From contig NZ_KI650979.1 of NCBI RefSeq assembly GCF_000506985.1, forward strand, positions 992,001-1,056,000: a DNA stretch of 64,000 nt, in the 5' to 3' direction. The notes beneath the pieces were generated by a model. That model ran no database searches, was not told the DNA's origin, and saw nothing but the letters and a program-made list of their open reading frames with translations. Every line of letters starts with the position of its first letter. Positions within the stretch are counted from its first letter, which is position 1. This stretch comes from Advenella kashmirensis W13003. Its GTDB lineage: Bacteria; Pseudomonadota; Gammaproteobacteria; Burkholderiales; Burkholderiaceae_B. This document shows, piece after piece, positions 24,371 to 32,213 of this stretch. The position numbers and the translations under genes were made by a program.

Positions 24371-25504
24371 ATGAACGCAAATACAGGCGCCCTGAAGGGC
24401 TTACGAGTGATAGATGCATCCAGAGTGTTGGGCGGCCCCTTTTGTGGCCAGATACTCGGAGACCACGGTGCAGAAGTCCTGAAAATCGAAATCGAAACTG
24501 GAGACGATACCCGTCAATGGGGTCCACCCTATATGGGACACAATTCCGCTTACTTTTCGGGAGCAAATAGAAACAAGCGTAGTCGGGTTCTTGATCTGTC
24601 GAGCTCAGACGGGAGACAAGCGTTTTTCGAACTTTTGAGCGACACCGACATCCTGGTCGAAAATTTCAAAGAGTCGACGCTGAAAAAGTGGGGTCTGCAT
24701 ACCGGAAGCTTCACGCAATCCAACCCGAAATTAATTCATTGCCGTGTGTCAGGCTTTGGATCAGATGGCCCTTATGGCGGTTTGCCCGCCTACGATACAG
24801 CCATACAGGCGCAATGCGGATTGATGAGCGTCAATGGAGATAATGCCAGTGGTCCGATGAGGGTTGGCTTACCTATTGTAGATATGACGACTGGTTTGAA
24901 CGCGACAATCGGTATCCTGCTGGCGCTGCATGATCGCGAACTGACCGGTAAAGGGCAGATTGTGGAGACCACGTTATTTGCAAGTGCCATTTCGTTATTG
25001 CATCCTCATTCCAGTAACTATTTTTCCACTGGAAAAAGCCCGATCCCCACCGGTAATGCTCATCCGAACATTTATCCGTACGACAGCTTTCGAACTGCGA
25101 CGGGAATGATTTACCTGGCCATCGGAAACGACACACAATTCGTACAGTTTTGTCGTCATTTGGAACTGGACTCTCTGTCTGCTGATCCTCTATATGCGAC
25201 AAACCCTGCCCGTTCAACTAACCGGGAGCAGCTCAGAACGATTCTTCAAACCGCACTGCAAGACACTGATGGCAACCAACTGACCAGTGAATTGATTCGT
25301 CTTGGTGTACCATGCGCGCCTATCAAAAACGTTCAGGAAGTGCTCGAAGACCCCCATACCCTGCATCAGAATCTGATCGTCAAGCTGGACCCAGGATACA
25401 CGGGTATCGCGTCGCCAATCTCGCTGAGCAGAACGCCCGCCTCCTATCGACTCGCACCACCACGTTTACCTTCAGAATCCGGAGAGCCCGATGATGTCAG
25501 GTGA
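24371..25504 (+). CDS. Class III (CaiB/BaiF) CoA-transferase (3)
   Basis: 377 residues from ATG 24371; the frame is open to 24344, but MNANTGALKGLRVIDASRVL is the family-like start. Catalytic Asp142 is in AYDTAIQAQCG; ANRNKRSRVLDLS and VENFKESTL are typical blocks. The length is on the short side of the family, without obvious loss of a domain. First gene of the plus-strand unit CoA-transferase, VOC, thioesterase, LysR; its stop lies 14 bp inside the VOC gene. It probably activates the acid that the VOC and later enzymes use. Confidence 0.9.
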   Translation: MNANTGALKGLRVIDASRVLGGPFCGQILGDHGAEVLKIEIETGDDTRQWGPPYMGHNSAYFSGANRNKRSRVLDLSSSDGRQAFFELLSDTDILVENFKESTLKKWGLHTGSFTQSNPKLIHCRVSGFGSDGPYGGLPAYDTAIQAQCGLMSVNGDNASGPMRVGLPIVDMTTGLNATIGILLALHDRELTGKGQIVETTLFASAISLLHPHSSNYFSTGKSPIPTGNAHPNIYPYDSFRTATGMIYLAIGNDTQFVQFCRHLELDSLSADPLYATNPARSTNREQLRTILQTALQDTDGNQLTSELIRLGVPCAPIKNVQEVLEDPHTLHQNLIVKLDPGYTGIASPISLSRTPASYRLAPPRLPSESGEPDDVR

Positions 25505-25931
25505 ATTCAGATTACCGTACGGCTCCGATAAACGCTATCACCTGCATCACCCCCATATCATTTGCTCGGATATCGATGTCACTCTCGATTTTTATCAACG
25601 GTGGTTTGACGCTGAAGTAAAATGGGACGGTCTTTATGCAGGTACCCGGAACGTGTTCCTGAAGATCGGCATTGGCGCCATGCATTTGTATGAGAAAAAG
25701 ATTGATGCCACCCCTCGGAATGCCATTCATCATATTGGAATTCAGGTTGCGGGACTTGAAGATCTTTATCAACGCATGCGAGCGGCTGGTGTTCTGATCA
25801 GAAACCCTATCAGACAATCTGATGGCGGTGGGTATTTTATGCTCGAAGCTCCAGACCATGTTTTGCTGGAATTATTTGAACCTGGTCCGCTGCGTTCGGC
25901 AGAGGTACTGGCCTATTACGGATATAAGTAA
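25491..25931 (+). CDS. VOC-superfamily (glyoxalase/epimerase-like) protein (2)
   Basis: 146-residue VOC protein and clear paralogue of the one at 7436 (shared PYG-x-D, RNVF-x-KIGIGAMHLY, NA-x-HH-x-G, DLY-x-RM-x-AAGV, GGGYFM, APD-x-VLLE-x-FE). Metal ligands of the family are likely the early His of HPHI, a mid His and the late Glu of LLELFE. It overlaps the CoA-transferase by 14 bp (ATGATG start) and ends 5 bp before the hotdog gene. Its repeated pairing with a CoA-activating enzyme suggests a CoA-ester substrate. Confidence 0.85.
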   Translation: MMSGEFRLPYGSDKRYHLHHPHIICSDIDVTLDFYQRWFDAEVKWDGLYAGTRNVFLKIGIGAMHLYEKKIDATPRNAIHHIGIQVAGLEDLYQRMRAAGVLIRNPIRQSDGGGYFMLEAPDHVLLELFEPGPLRSAEVLAYYGYK

Positions 25932-25936
25932 CCGCG

Positions 25937-26356
25937 ATGACAACAGACCCCACATTTTTCGGCGTGCAGATTCCACTGTTGAATAAAATAAGAATAGTTG
26001 AAGATGCCATCCATGATGCGAATACCATTTCTGCTATTCTTCCGTATGACGAGTCAAATAATAATGCACGAGGTCAGGTCAGCGGCCCGGCGCTCACTGC
26101 ACTACTGGACTTCTCCATGGCCGCCTCCGTTCGTGCACACTCTCCCCTCACACACACCGTAGCAACAATCGATCTGTTTTTGAAGTTTCTGAAACCTGCC
26201 GAATCAGATGTCTACGCGGAATGCACGTGTGAGCACAGAACAAATGGCATTTGCATTGCTCGCGGAGTCGTATACGACGAAAAAGGGGAAAAAATTGCAA
26301 TTGCAAATGGTACTTTTAAGCTCATAGCGACAGAACAATGCGAGAGAAAGCAATAG
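25937..26356 (+). CDS. PaaI-type hotdog-fold acyl-CoA thioesterase
   Basis: 139-residue hotdog protein. Seen: the N-terminal strand region, then GPALTALLDFSMAASVRAH, which matches the hot-dog helix with the catalytic acid Asp in LLD, and VATIDLFLKFLKPAESDVYAEC. Family members hydrolyse acyl-CoA, often as a safety valve in aromatic acid breakdown. It lies 5 bp after the VOC gene and its 3' end overlaps the LysR start by 19 bp, so the four genes form one transcription unit. Confidence 0.82.
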   Translation: MTTDPTFFGVQIPLLNKIRIVEDAIHDANTISAILPYDESNNNARGQVSGPALTALLDFSMAASVRAHSPLTHTVATIDLFLKFLKPAESDVYAECTCEHRTNGICIARGVVYDEKGEKIAIANGTFKLIATEQCERKQ

Positions 26357-27255
26357 AGCTACGCCACCTTCACTACTTCATTGCCCTGGCAGAACAACTG
26401 AACTTCAGTCGTGCAGCGATGCTCTGCCATGTTTCGCAGCCGCCATTCAGTGTTGCGATTCAACAGCTGGAATCCTATCTTGGACTACAACTTGTCATCA
26501 GAAGTAGCCGCACTGTAGAACTGACGGATGCAGGACGGGATTTTTACCGACGTGCCACGCAGATTGTCCGTAGCGCAAATCAAGCCTTTATCGATACACA
26601 GAACTATGCGCAGAGCCAGGCACACCGACTGAACATCGGATTTCACGGCTCTATGATATTTCGTGGCGTGACCGAGATGGTCAAAACATTCAAACAACAG
26701 TTTGCAGATGTGCGCGTCTCCCTTCACGAAATGTCCTCCAAAAGCCAACTGGAAGCGGTAATGACCGGTGATCTGGATATGGGATTTACACATTCTCTGG
26801 CATCGATTTCGAGCCACCATGTCGGATGCATTAATCTGTTTTCAGAACGTTTTGTACTTTGTATGCCGGACAGCTTCAGGATCAACGCATCGTCGGTCGA
26901 TTTAGCTAAATTTAAAGAAGAAAATTTCATTATTTTTGATCGTGATGCATCTCCTTACTACTTTGATACGATTACCTCCATATGTTTACAAGCGGGTTTT
27001 TCTCCAAAGATAGAACATCATGCAAAACAGTGGCTGACGACAATCGCTCTGGTGTCCAAGGGTATGGGTGTGGCTATTGTTCCGGAGTGCCTGGCGCAGA
27101 CACGCATAGCCGGCGCAATATTTCGCCACATTGATACCGATATCGTTGCTTACTTGCAGTGTATTTATGCCAGAACAGCGGACCAAACACTGATTCGAAG
27201 CATGGTTGATATCGCAAAATCACATATTCGCTCCGCGAGATTGCCGGACGATTAA
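26338..27255 (+). CDS. LysR-family transcriptional regulator (3)
   Basis: 305-residue LysR regulator and close paralogue of that at 10668. HTH region: AIELRHLHYFIALAEQLNFS and VSQPPFSVAIQQLES, then the co-inducer domain (RLNIGFHGSMIFRGVTE). The start lies 19 bp inside the thioesterase gene and no separate promoter is seen, so the regulator is made from the operon mRNA. It converges with the hydratase-like gene with a 4-bp overlap. Likely targets are its own operon or the neighbouring hydratase-Bug(7) unit. Confidence 0.92.
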   Translation: MREKAIELRHLHYFIALAEQLNFSRAAMLCHVSQPPFSVAIQQLESYLGLQLVIRSSRTVELTDAGRDFYRRATQIVRSANQAFIDTQNYAQSQAHRLNIGFHGSMIFRGVTEMVKTFKQQFADVRVSLHEMSSKSQLEAVMTGDLDMGFTHSLASISSHHVGCINLFSERFVLCMPDSFRINASSVDLAKFKEENFIIFDRDASPYYFDTITSICLQAGFSPKIEHHAKQWLTTIALVSKGMGVAIVPECLAQTRIAGAIFRHIDTDIVAYLQCIYARTADQTLIRSMVDIAKSHIRSARLPDD

Positions 27256-28031
27256 CAAATGTGCAACCTAACAGACCCTACATTTTCATAGACCGCTTCA
27301 AATACGTCGCCTTGTGAGGCCTTGCAAAGAATATTGCACGAGCCCGAACTGACAAGATGACCCGCCCTCAACGAATTGCCATATTTTCTCAATTTGTTTG
27401 CCAGCCACACAACCGGATTCAACGGATGGCCCATCACATCGCAGGATTGCCCTGAGGAATGAAGTTGTCCGCTTTTATAGAGATTCACCTTAATTCCTTT
27501 GTGTAATGCTGCCTGCCAGTCTGGCACCGCATTTCCCAGAACATATCGCCCAGAGGCGAACCCATCTGCCATAATGTGATACACGGACGGCAGTCGCTTG
27601 CGTGGAAATCGACATTCAGCAATTTCCATGCAGATGTGAACTGACTCAACGCAACGGGCCACATCATCAAAGGTATATTCGCCATTCTTTGCCGGAAGAT
27701 CATCCCCCATTTGAATGGCAAACTCACATTCAATGACCGGATCCAACAGATTTTCGTAGACAACGTCCCCTGGTGAATGCAGCAGGTATCTCTCGAAGGT
27801 CGCACCAAATACCGGCCCCTCGGTTCGGAGTTTTTGCTGTAAGCGCACATTTGTCGCGGCTATTTTCCACCCTAATTGTGGCCATTTCAGGTTTTCGGCT
27901 ACGGCAAACATGACTTTAATTCCATCATCTTCCGTCTCAAGCACCCAGTCGGGGTCATACTCCATAATCTGCCGATTATCAGATCGGGCATCAGTCAAGG
28001 CTTTAATCAACGAGTGTTGCTCGGCAAGCAT
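27252..28031 (-). CDS. 2-keto-4-pentenoate hydratase / fumarylacetoacetate-hydrolase-like enzyme
   Basis: 259 residues from ATG 28031 (GGGGA 6 bp upstream; the frame is open to 28070, which would overlap the Bug gene). MhpD-like fold: GWKIAATN near 54-61, metal-binding ECEFA (Glu101, Glu103) and MEIAEC with Glu136, and HPLNPVVWLANKL. The family hydrates 2-oxo-4-enoates in meta-cleavage pathways or decarboxylates 4-oxalocrotonate. No ring-cleavage dioxygenase is present in the window, so the substrate is open. It follows Bug(7) by 22 bp on the same strand and overlaps the LysR stop by 4 bp. Confidence 0.85.
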   Translation of the reverse strand: MLAEQHSLIKALTDARSDNRQIMEYDPDWVLETEDDGIKVMFAVAENLKWPQLGWKIAATNVRLQQKLRTEGPVFGATFERYLLHSPGDVVYENLLDPVIECEFAIQMGDDLPAKNGEYTFDDVARCVESVHICMEIAECRFPRKRLPSVYHIMADGFASGRYVLGNAVPDWQAALHKGIKVNLYKSGQLHSSGQSCDVMGHPLNPVVWLANKLRKYGNSLRAGHLVSSGSCNILCKASQGDVFEAVYENVGSVRLHIC

Positions 28032-28053
28032 AGCTTTCCCCTTTTGTCTCGAA

Positions 28054-29016
28054 CTATGGCTGCTGGACATTGATATTGTTATCGACGATGACTTTTTTCC
28101 ATCTTTCTATATCCCTTTTCAGAAAGTCACGCATTTCCATTGGACTTTTTTTGGCTGGCACCAAAAGATAATTGGCAGCGTACATAGCCTGAAGCTCTTT
28201 GCTCAGTTTAACCCGGTCAAAGGCGTCAGCCAGTATTTGCTTGCGGTCACTGTCCATACCGGAAGGCACTGATAATGAATACCAAATTGACGACTTGAAT
28301 CCTGGCACAGCTTCTTCAATAGTTTCGACTCCCGGAATTTCTTTGATTCGTGCTTCAGTACCCACAGCAATAGGAATGACCTTGCCAGAGGTAATGAACG
28401 GCAAAGCGGATCCAAGCGCATTGATGCCCACATCCACGTCCCCGGCAATAACTGCATTCATCGCATCAGCAGCACCTTGATAAGGTATCGGCGTCATGTC
28501 GAAACCCAGTTCGTTCTGAATTTTGTACATTGGCAGCGTCAATACGCCTGCGATTGATACTGCAGAATAATTGAGCCCACCGTTGTTTGTCGCCGCACGT
28601 GTCGCCATTTCCTTAAGGTTTTTAACACCGAGATTCTTTCGCGTGACAATGACAATGGGCGAGTCGGCCACGATCGACAGAATTTCAAGATCGTTTTCGG
28701 GATCATAAGGCAGATTTTTCTGCGTTAGTGGATTAATCGAAAGCGGTGTGTTGGGTGTGAATAGAATTGTATAGCCATCCGGCCTTGCTCTGGCGACCGA
28801 GCGTGCACCGACGACCCCGTTAGCCCCACCTTTGTTAACCACCGTGACAACGGTCTTCAGCTCCTGAGAAAGCCGATCAGCAATCGTCCGCGCCATCAAG
28901 TCGGCGATTCCGCCGGCGCTGTAAGGAACGATAATCTGGATTGGACGATCAGGAAAAGCTTGAGCCATATTGCCCAAAAAAATAGCCACGATACCAACTA
29001 CTACCCGCTGTAACAT
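28054..29016 (-). CDS. Bug-family TTT periplasmic substrate-binding protein (7)
   Basis: 320 residues from ATG 29016 (AAGGA 7 bp upstream; frame open to 29034). Signal peptide of about 20 residues (MLQRVVVGIVAIFLGNMAQA), then FPDRPIQIIVPYSAGGIAD. Close paralogue of Bug(3): same GGIAD loop, NKGGAN-xx-G, ARARPDGYTILFTPNTPL-x-INPL, GLNYSAVS and AGDVDVG blocks. First gene of a two-gene unit with the 2-keto-4-pentenoate-hydratase-like enzyme, which suggests an oxo- or hydroxy-acid ligand (inference). It marks the right end of the catabolic island. Confidence 0.93.
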   Translation of the reverse strand: MLQRVVVGIVAIFLGNMAQAFPDRPIQIIVPYSAGGIADLMARTIADRLSQELKTVVTVVNKGGANGVVGARSVARARPDGYTILFTPNTPLSINPLTQKNLPYDPENDLEILSIVADSPIVIVTRKNLGVKNLKEMATRAATNNGGLNYSAVSIAGVLTLPMYKIQNELGFDMTPIPYQGAADAMNAVIAGDVDVGINALGSALPFITSGKVIPIAVGTEARIKEIPGVETIEEAVPGFKSSIWYSLSVPSGMDSDRKQILADAFDRVKLSKELQAMYAANYLLVPAKKSPMEMRDFLKRDIERWKKVIVDNNINVQQP

Positions 29017-29412
29017 AGTAAATCCTTCTTGCAACTGGAGACTCTTCGATGTCGCGCCTACCGCTTGATCTATTTAAGATTCTAGGCGCAGGTGCGCTTG
29101 CGATTGATATTATTTTCGAAAGCAACCATTCGTTCTAAATATAGTGCAGCACACGCTGAGCCGCGCTCCTGGGGATTCGGCACGTCGTCATTCTCAGGAT
29201 ACAAATACGGGTAAACCCGCAGCATGCTAAAATACCCGTCATCGAGGGATATCCGGCATGCTGGTCATACTACGCTGGGGTTCACACGCCAACTTCCGCC
29301 AGAAAAATAAGGCAAAGACAAATGGCCGTGTTTGCCTGCAAAATTCGTTCAATAAAAACTCAAGCGTAACGCGCCATCGCCCATCCCGAAGCAAACTGAA
29401 TATGGTCGCACA
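29017..29412. other. Long intergenic region with competing hairpins
   Basis: About 400 bp without a convincing gene, between Bug(7) and the MFS transporter. It holds ACGGGTA (29207-29213) and its complement TACCCGT (29233-29239), which compete with a compact CGGGT-AA-ACCCG hairpin (29208-29219), and two GCATGC-centred palindromes (29221-29228 and near 29254-29265). An upstream attenuator or operator for the MFS gene is possible, but no T-tract follows, so this is only a candidate. Confidence 0.3.
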
Positions 29413-30624
29413 ATGAAATTGAAGGTCACGCCCTATGCCTGGGTGAGTTTTGCCATGATCGTCGGCGTCATGGGCACGGCGCTCATCAGCCCCCTGTATG
29501 CTGTGTACAAAGAGACGTGGCAGCTGCAGACGAGCGATATCTCGCTCATTTACGTACTTTATATGGCCGGCGCCCTGTCCGGCCTGTTATTTTTGGGACG
29601 CCTGCCCGATCGAGTCGGCTTTCTGCCCATGATGCGCCTGGGGCTGGCGCTCGTGCTGACCGGCACGTTTATCAGTATGATCGCCTGGGACATGCTCAGC
29701 CTGAACATCGGGCGCTTTATCGTGGGCGTCGCCTCAAGCATGATCACTACCAGCTCGACGGTGGGACTGTCACGACTGTCACGCTCCGGCAACATGCAGC
29801 GCGTGGCCACGATGACCGGCTTTTTAATGGCGTTCGGATTTGGTCTGGGGCCTTTGGTAGGCGGTCTTGTCGGTCAGTTTTCTTCCAATCCGCTGATGAT
29901 CGCCTATGTGCCGACGCTGCTGCTGGGCACGATGGGTCTGGTGGCATTATTACGCTTGAAATTACCGGACGAGACCCGGCCCAAGTCTCGCAAGCGCCTT
30001 GCCGTGCATGACGTGCTGCCCAAGCTCACTTGGTCGCAACCCGAGACCTCGCGCGCGTTTGTGCTGACCTGCTGCCTGCCCTTCCTGGCCTTTGGCGTGT
30101 TTGGACTTTATGCATCCATGGCACCGTTGTTTCTGGACCAACTGGTCCCATGGCATGGTCCCGCGGTGAGCGGTACGGCCATTGCCCTGATTTTGTTCAT
30201 GTCTGCAGGCATCCAGGTGATTTCGGGACGCATGCCGACGCATTGGTGCGGGGTGGCGGGACTGGCGAGTCTGGCGATCAGTAACGCGTTGCTTATACTC
30301 AATCTGTTGGCGAGTTCGTCCATTTTGTTCGCGCTGGGCGTCATGTTCACCGCGATGGGACACGGGATGTGCATGCTGGCCGGGATGAGTATGATCAACC
30401 GCCTGGCCACGGCCGGAACGCGTTCGGGGCTGATGGCTACCTACCTGGTCATCGGCTACTTCGGCAGTATTGTACCCATGATGGGTATTGGCTGGATTGC
30501 CGATTATTGGGGACTGGACGTAGCAGTGCGCACGTTTTGCTCATTGGTCATCGTGATTGCGGTGCCGGTGGCGGTATTTTTCCAGCGGCATCCGCATATT
30601 CGACCGGCCAAAGTTCAGCCTTGA
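29413..30624 (+). CDS. MFS transporter (1)
   Basis: 403-residue major facilitator with about twelve hydrophobic segments. The cytoplasmic loop between TM2 and TM3 carries LGRLPDRVGFLPMMRLGLAL, the family A motif (G-x-L-x-D-R-x-G), and TM4-5 carry GRFIVGVASSM and GFGLGPLVGGLVG, typical of drug or small-molecule H+ antiporters. It converges with the Fic gene and overlaps it by 10 bp. No adjacent regulator; substrate unknown. Confidence 0.88.
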   Translation: MKLKVTPYAWVSFAMIVGVMGTALISPLYAVYKETWQLQTSDISLIYVLYMAGALSGLLFLGRLPDRVGFLPMMRLGLALVLTGTFISMIAWDMLSLNIGRFIVGVASSMITTSSTVGLSRLSRSGNMQRVATMTGFLMAFGFGLGPLVGGLVGQFSSNPLMIAYVPTLLLGTMGLVALLRLKLPDETRPKSRKRLAVHDVLPKLTWSQPETSRAFVLTCCLPFLAFGVFGLYASMAPLFLDQLVPWHGPAVSGTAIALILFMSAGIQVISGRMPTHWCGVAGLASLAISNALLILNLLASSSILFALGVMFTAMGHGMCMLAGMSMINRLATAGTRSGLMATYLVIGYFGSIVPMMGIGWIADYWGLDVAVRTFCSLVIVIAVPVAVFFQRHPHIRPAKVQP

Positions 30625-32108
30625 TCAAAAAAGATCGCTTGCACTTGCGCCTCAATTGCATCCAGCACAGCGGGTTGAACCCGGTCTCTGTATTGCTTGC
30701 GCCGGTTCTGTGAAATCTTCCCGCCATGGCTGTGAGCCATACGAATCAAAGCGTGCAGATCTTTATCCTGAATGTCGTACTGCGTATTGATCCGAGCAAA
30801 GACGGTGTCGAAACCCCGCAAATAATCAGACTCTTTGATGAGTGATGTATCGAGCGCGTAATGCGTCATTCGAATGCCAAATTCCATGCATGCAGTCGCA
30901 TCCCAGTAGCGATATGGGTCGCCGTCGCCTTTGAACCGCGCATCGATATGGTCATGATCCACAATCATGACGTCCCAAAGTGCCCTTATGGGCTTGGAGA
31001 CGCTTTGCAATGCTGACAAATAGCCCGATTCGTCATGTAACATCGCTACAGAGATTGGCAAGATGAGTCCCTGATCCAGTTTGCCTGACCGGCATAACGC
31101 GTGATGCACAAGGAAACGGGATAGCCGGCCATTGCCGTCCATGAAAGGATGAATGAAAACAAAGGCAAAAGAAACCAAAAAGGCCTTCAGCAACGGGTCA
31201 ATCGATGGTTCACCATTGGCAAAATCCATCAAAGCCTTCATCAGCGGTTCGACTTCACTCACCGGAGGAGGCAAATAGGAAATACTGGATGCTCGCAAGC
31301 GCCCACCCTGCTGCAACCAATTTTGCTCATGTCGAAACGAAAAGGCGGCCAGATAGGGGTTGGTAATCGTGTCCCGCTGCAATTCGCACAGATATTCTTC
31401 CGATAACGCCCGCCCTTCATGCGCACCTTTCAGTACTTGCACAAAACGCCGAGCCTTGTCTTCAGAAGGCGCCTCGTGCTCAATGGCGAATGATCCGCGT
31501 GTCTCATCGAGATAGGCCCAGCCCAATGCACGCTCCAAATGTTGCTCACCGCCAATGGATTCAACAAAGGCATCCAGATCCGCAAATATATCGCGGGCCA
31601 GCAAAGCGCCAAGGGCACTGGTACGGCGAATAACGGGACAGAAGTTCAGGTCTCCGATTCCGTTGAGGTTCACGCGGAATTTGGGCTGTCGACGCGAAAC
31701 CCCGCAAACATATGCTTTCGGATCAAACAGGTTCACATAGGGCGCCGAGGTGGAATTGGCTTGTAATGTTTTACCCGTAAAAGCCTCATAAAGCGCAGCA
31801 ATGGTGCGTATATATTTGCCATTGGGTGTCGCATCGAGTCGAGCCTGGATGACACCCGCCTCCAATACCAAACAGACGGCTTGCAGCACTTCCAGCTCGA
31901 CGCCCTGATATTTCAGGGCGAATTCCAGATGGGTCAGCAAGTCGTCGTCCCTGGGCTCCACAGCCGTTGGAACAAGCAGTGTCGTGCCGTGCTCCCTGAC
32001 GGCGAGTACGGCACTATCAACCTTAGCGGTAAGCCGGTACCCAGACACGCTAAGCTTGAGCTTTTCCACCAGGTAGCCGTAGCCGATTTCGCGATTAACG
32101 ATAGCCAT
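30615..32108 (-). CDS. Fic-family protein (AMPylation-type, internal class II inhibitory motif)
   Basis: 497-residue protein. The Fic active-site motif is intact: HPFMDGNGRLSR at 320-331, with catalytic His320 and the anion-hole GNGR. An upstream SFAIE (Ser206 to Glu210) fits the (S/T)xxxE inhibitory helix of class II Fic enzymes, where Glu blocks ATP gamma-phosphate binding; the following residue is His rather than the usual Gly/Asn. The C-terminus may hold a small helical DNA-binding-like segment (inference). Fic proteins AMPylate protein targets. No separate antitoxin gene is adjacent. Direct repeats lie upstream (32141-32181). Confidence 0.87.
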   Translation of the reverse strand: MAIVNREIGYGYLVEKLKLSVSGYRLTAKVDSAVLAVREHGTTLLVPTAVEPRDDDLLTHLEFALKYQGVELEVLQAVCLVLEAGVIQARLDATPNGKYIRTIAALYEAFTGKTLQANSTSAPYVNLFDPKAYVCGVSRRQPKFRVNLNGIGDLNFCPVIRRTSALGALLARDIFADLDAFVESIGGEQHLERALGWAYLDETRGSFAIEHEAPSEDKARRFVQVLKGAHEGRALSEEYLCELQRDTITNPYLAAFSFRHEQNWLQQGGRLRASSISYLPPPVSEVEPLMKALMDFANGEPSIDPLLKAFLVSFAFVFIHPFMDGNGRLSRFLVHHALCRSGKLDQGLILPISVAMLHDESGYLSALQSVSKPIRALWDVMIVDHDHIDARFKGDGDPYRYWDATACMEFGIRMTHYALDTSLIKESDYLRGFDTVFARINTQYDIQDKDLHALIRMAHSHGGKISQNRRKQYRDRVQPAVLDAIEAQVQAIFFDQG

Positions 32109-32140
32109 GATATTCGCAGAAAATATTAACCGTTACAATT

Positions 32141-32181
32141 TTTTCTTCATTATCGGCTGATTTTCCAAGATTTTCTTCATT
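32141..32181. repeat. Direct repeat upstream of the Fic gene
   Basis: TTTTCTTCATT occurs at 32141-32151 and 32171-32181, exactly 30 bp apart (about three helical turns), 33-73 bp upstream of the Fic start. A regulatory site is possible, but the region is AT-rich and chance is not excluded. Confidence 0.4.
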
Positions 32182-32213
32182 TTCAGACTTGACTGGCGCA
32201 AAATCCGCTACGG

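Noticed and set aside
30615..32108. Fic gene as half of a FicTA toxin-antitoxin or anti-phage system
   Set aside because: No separate antitoxin gene or other defence genes are adjacent; the inhibitory motif is internal.
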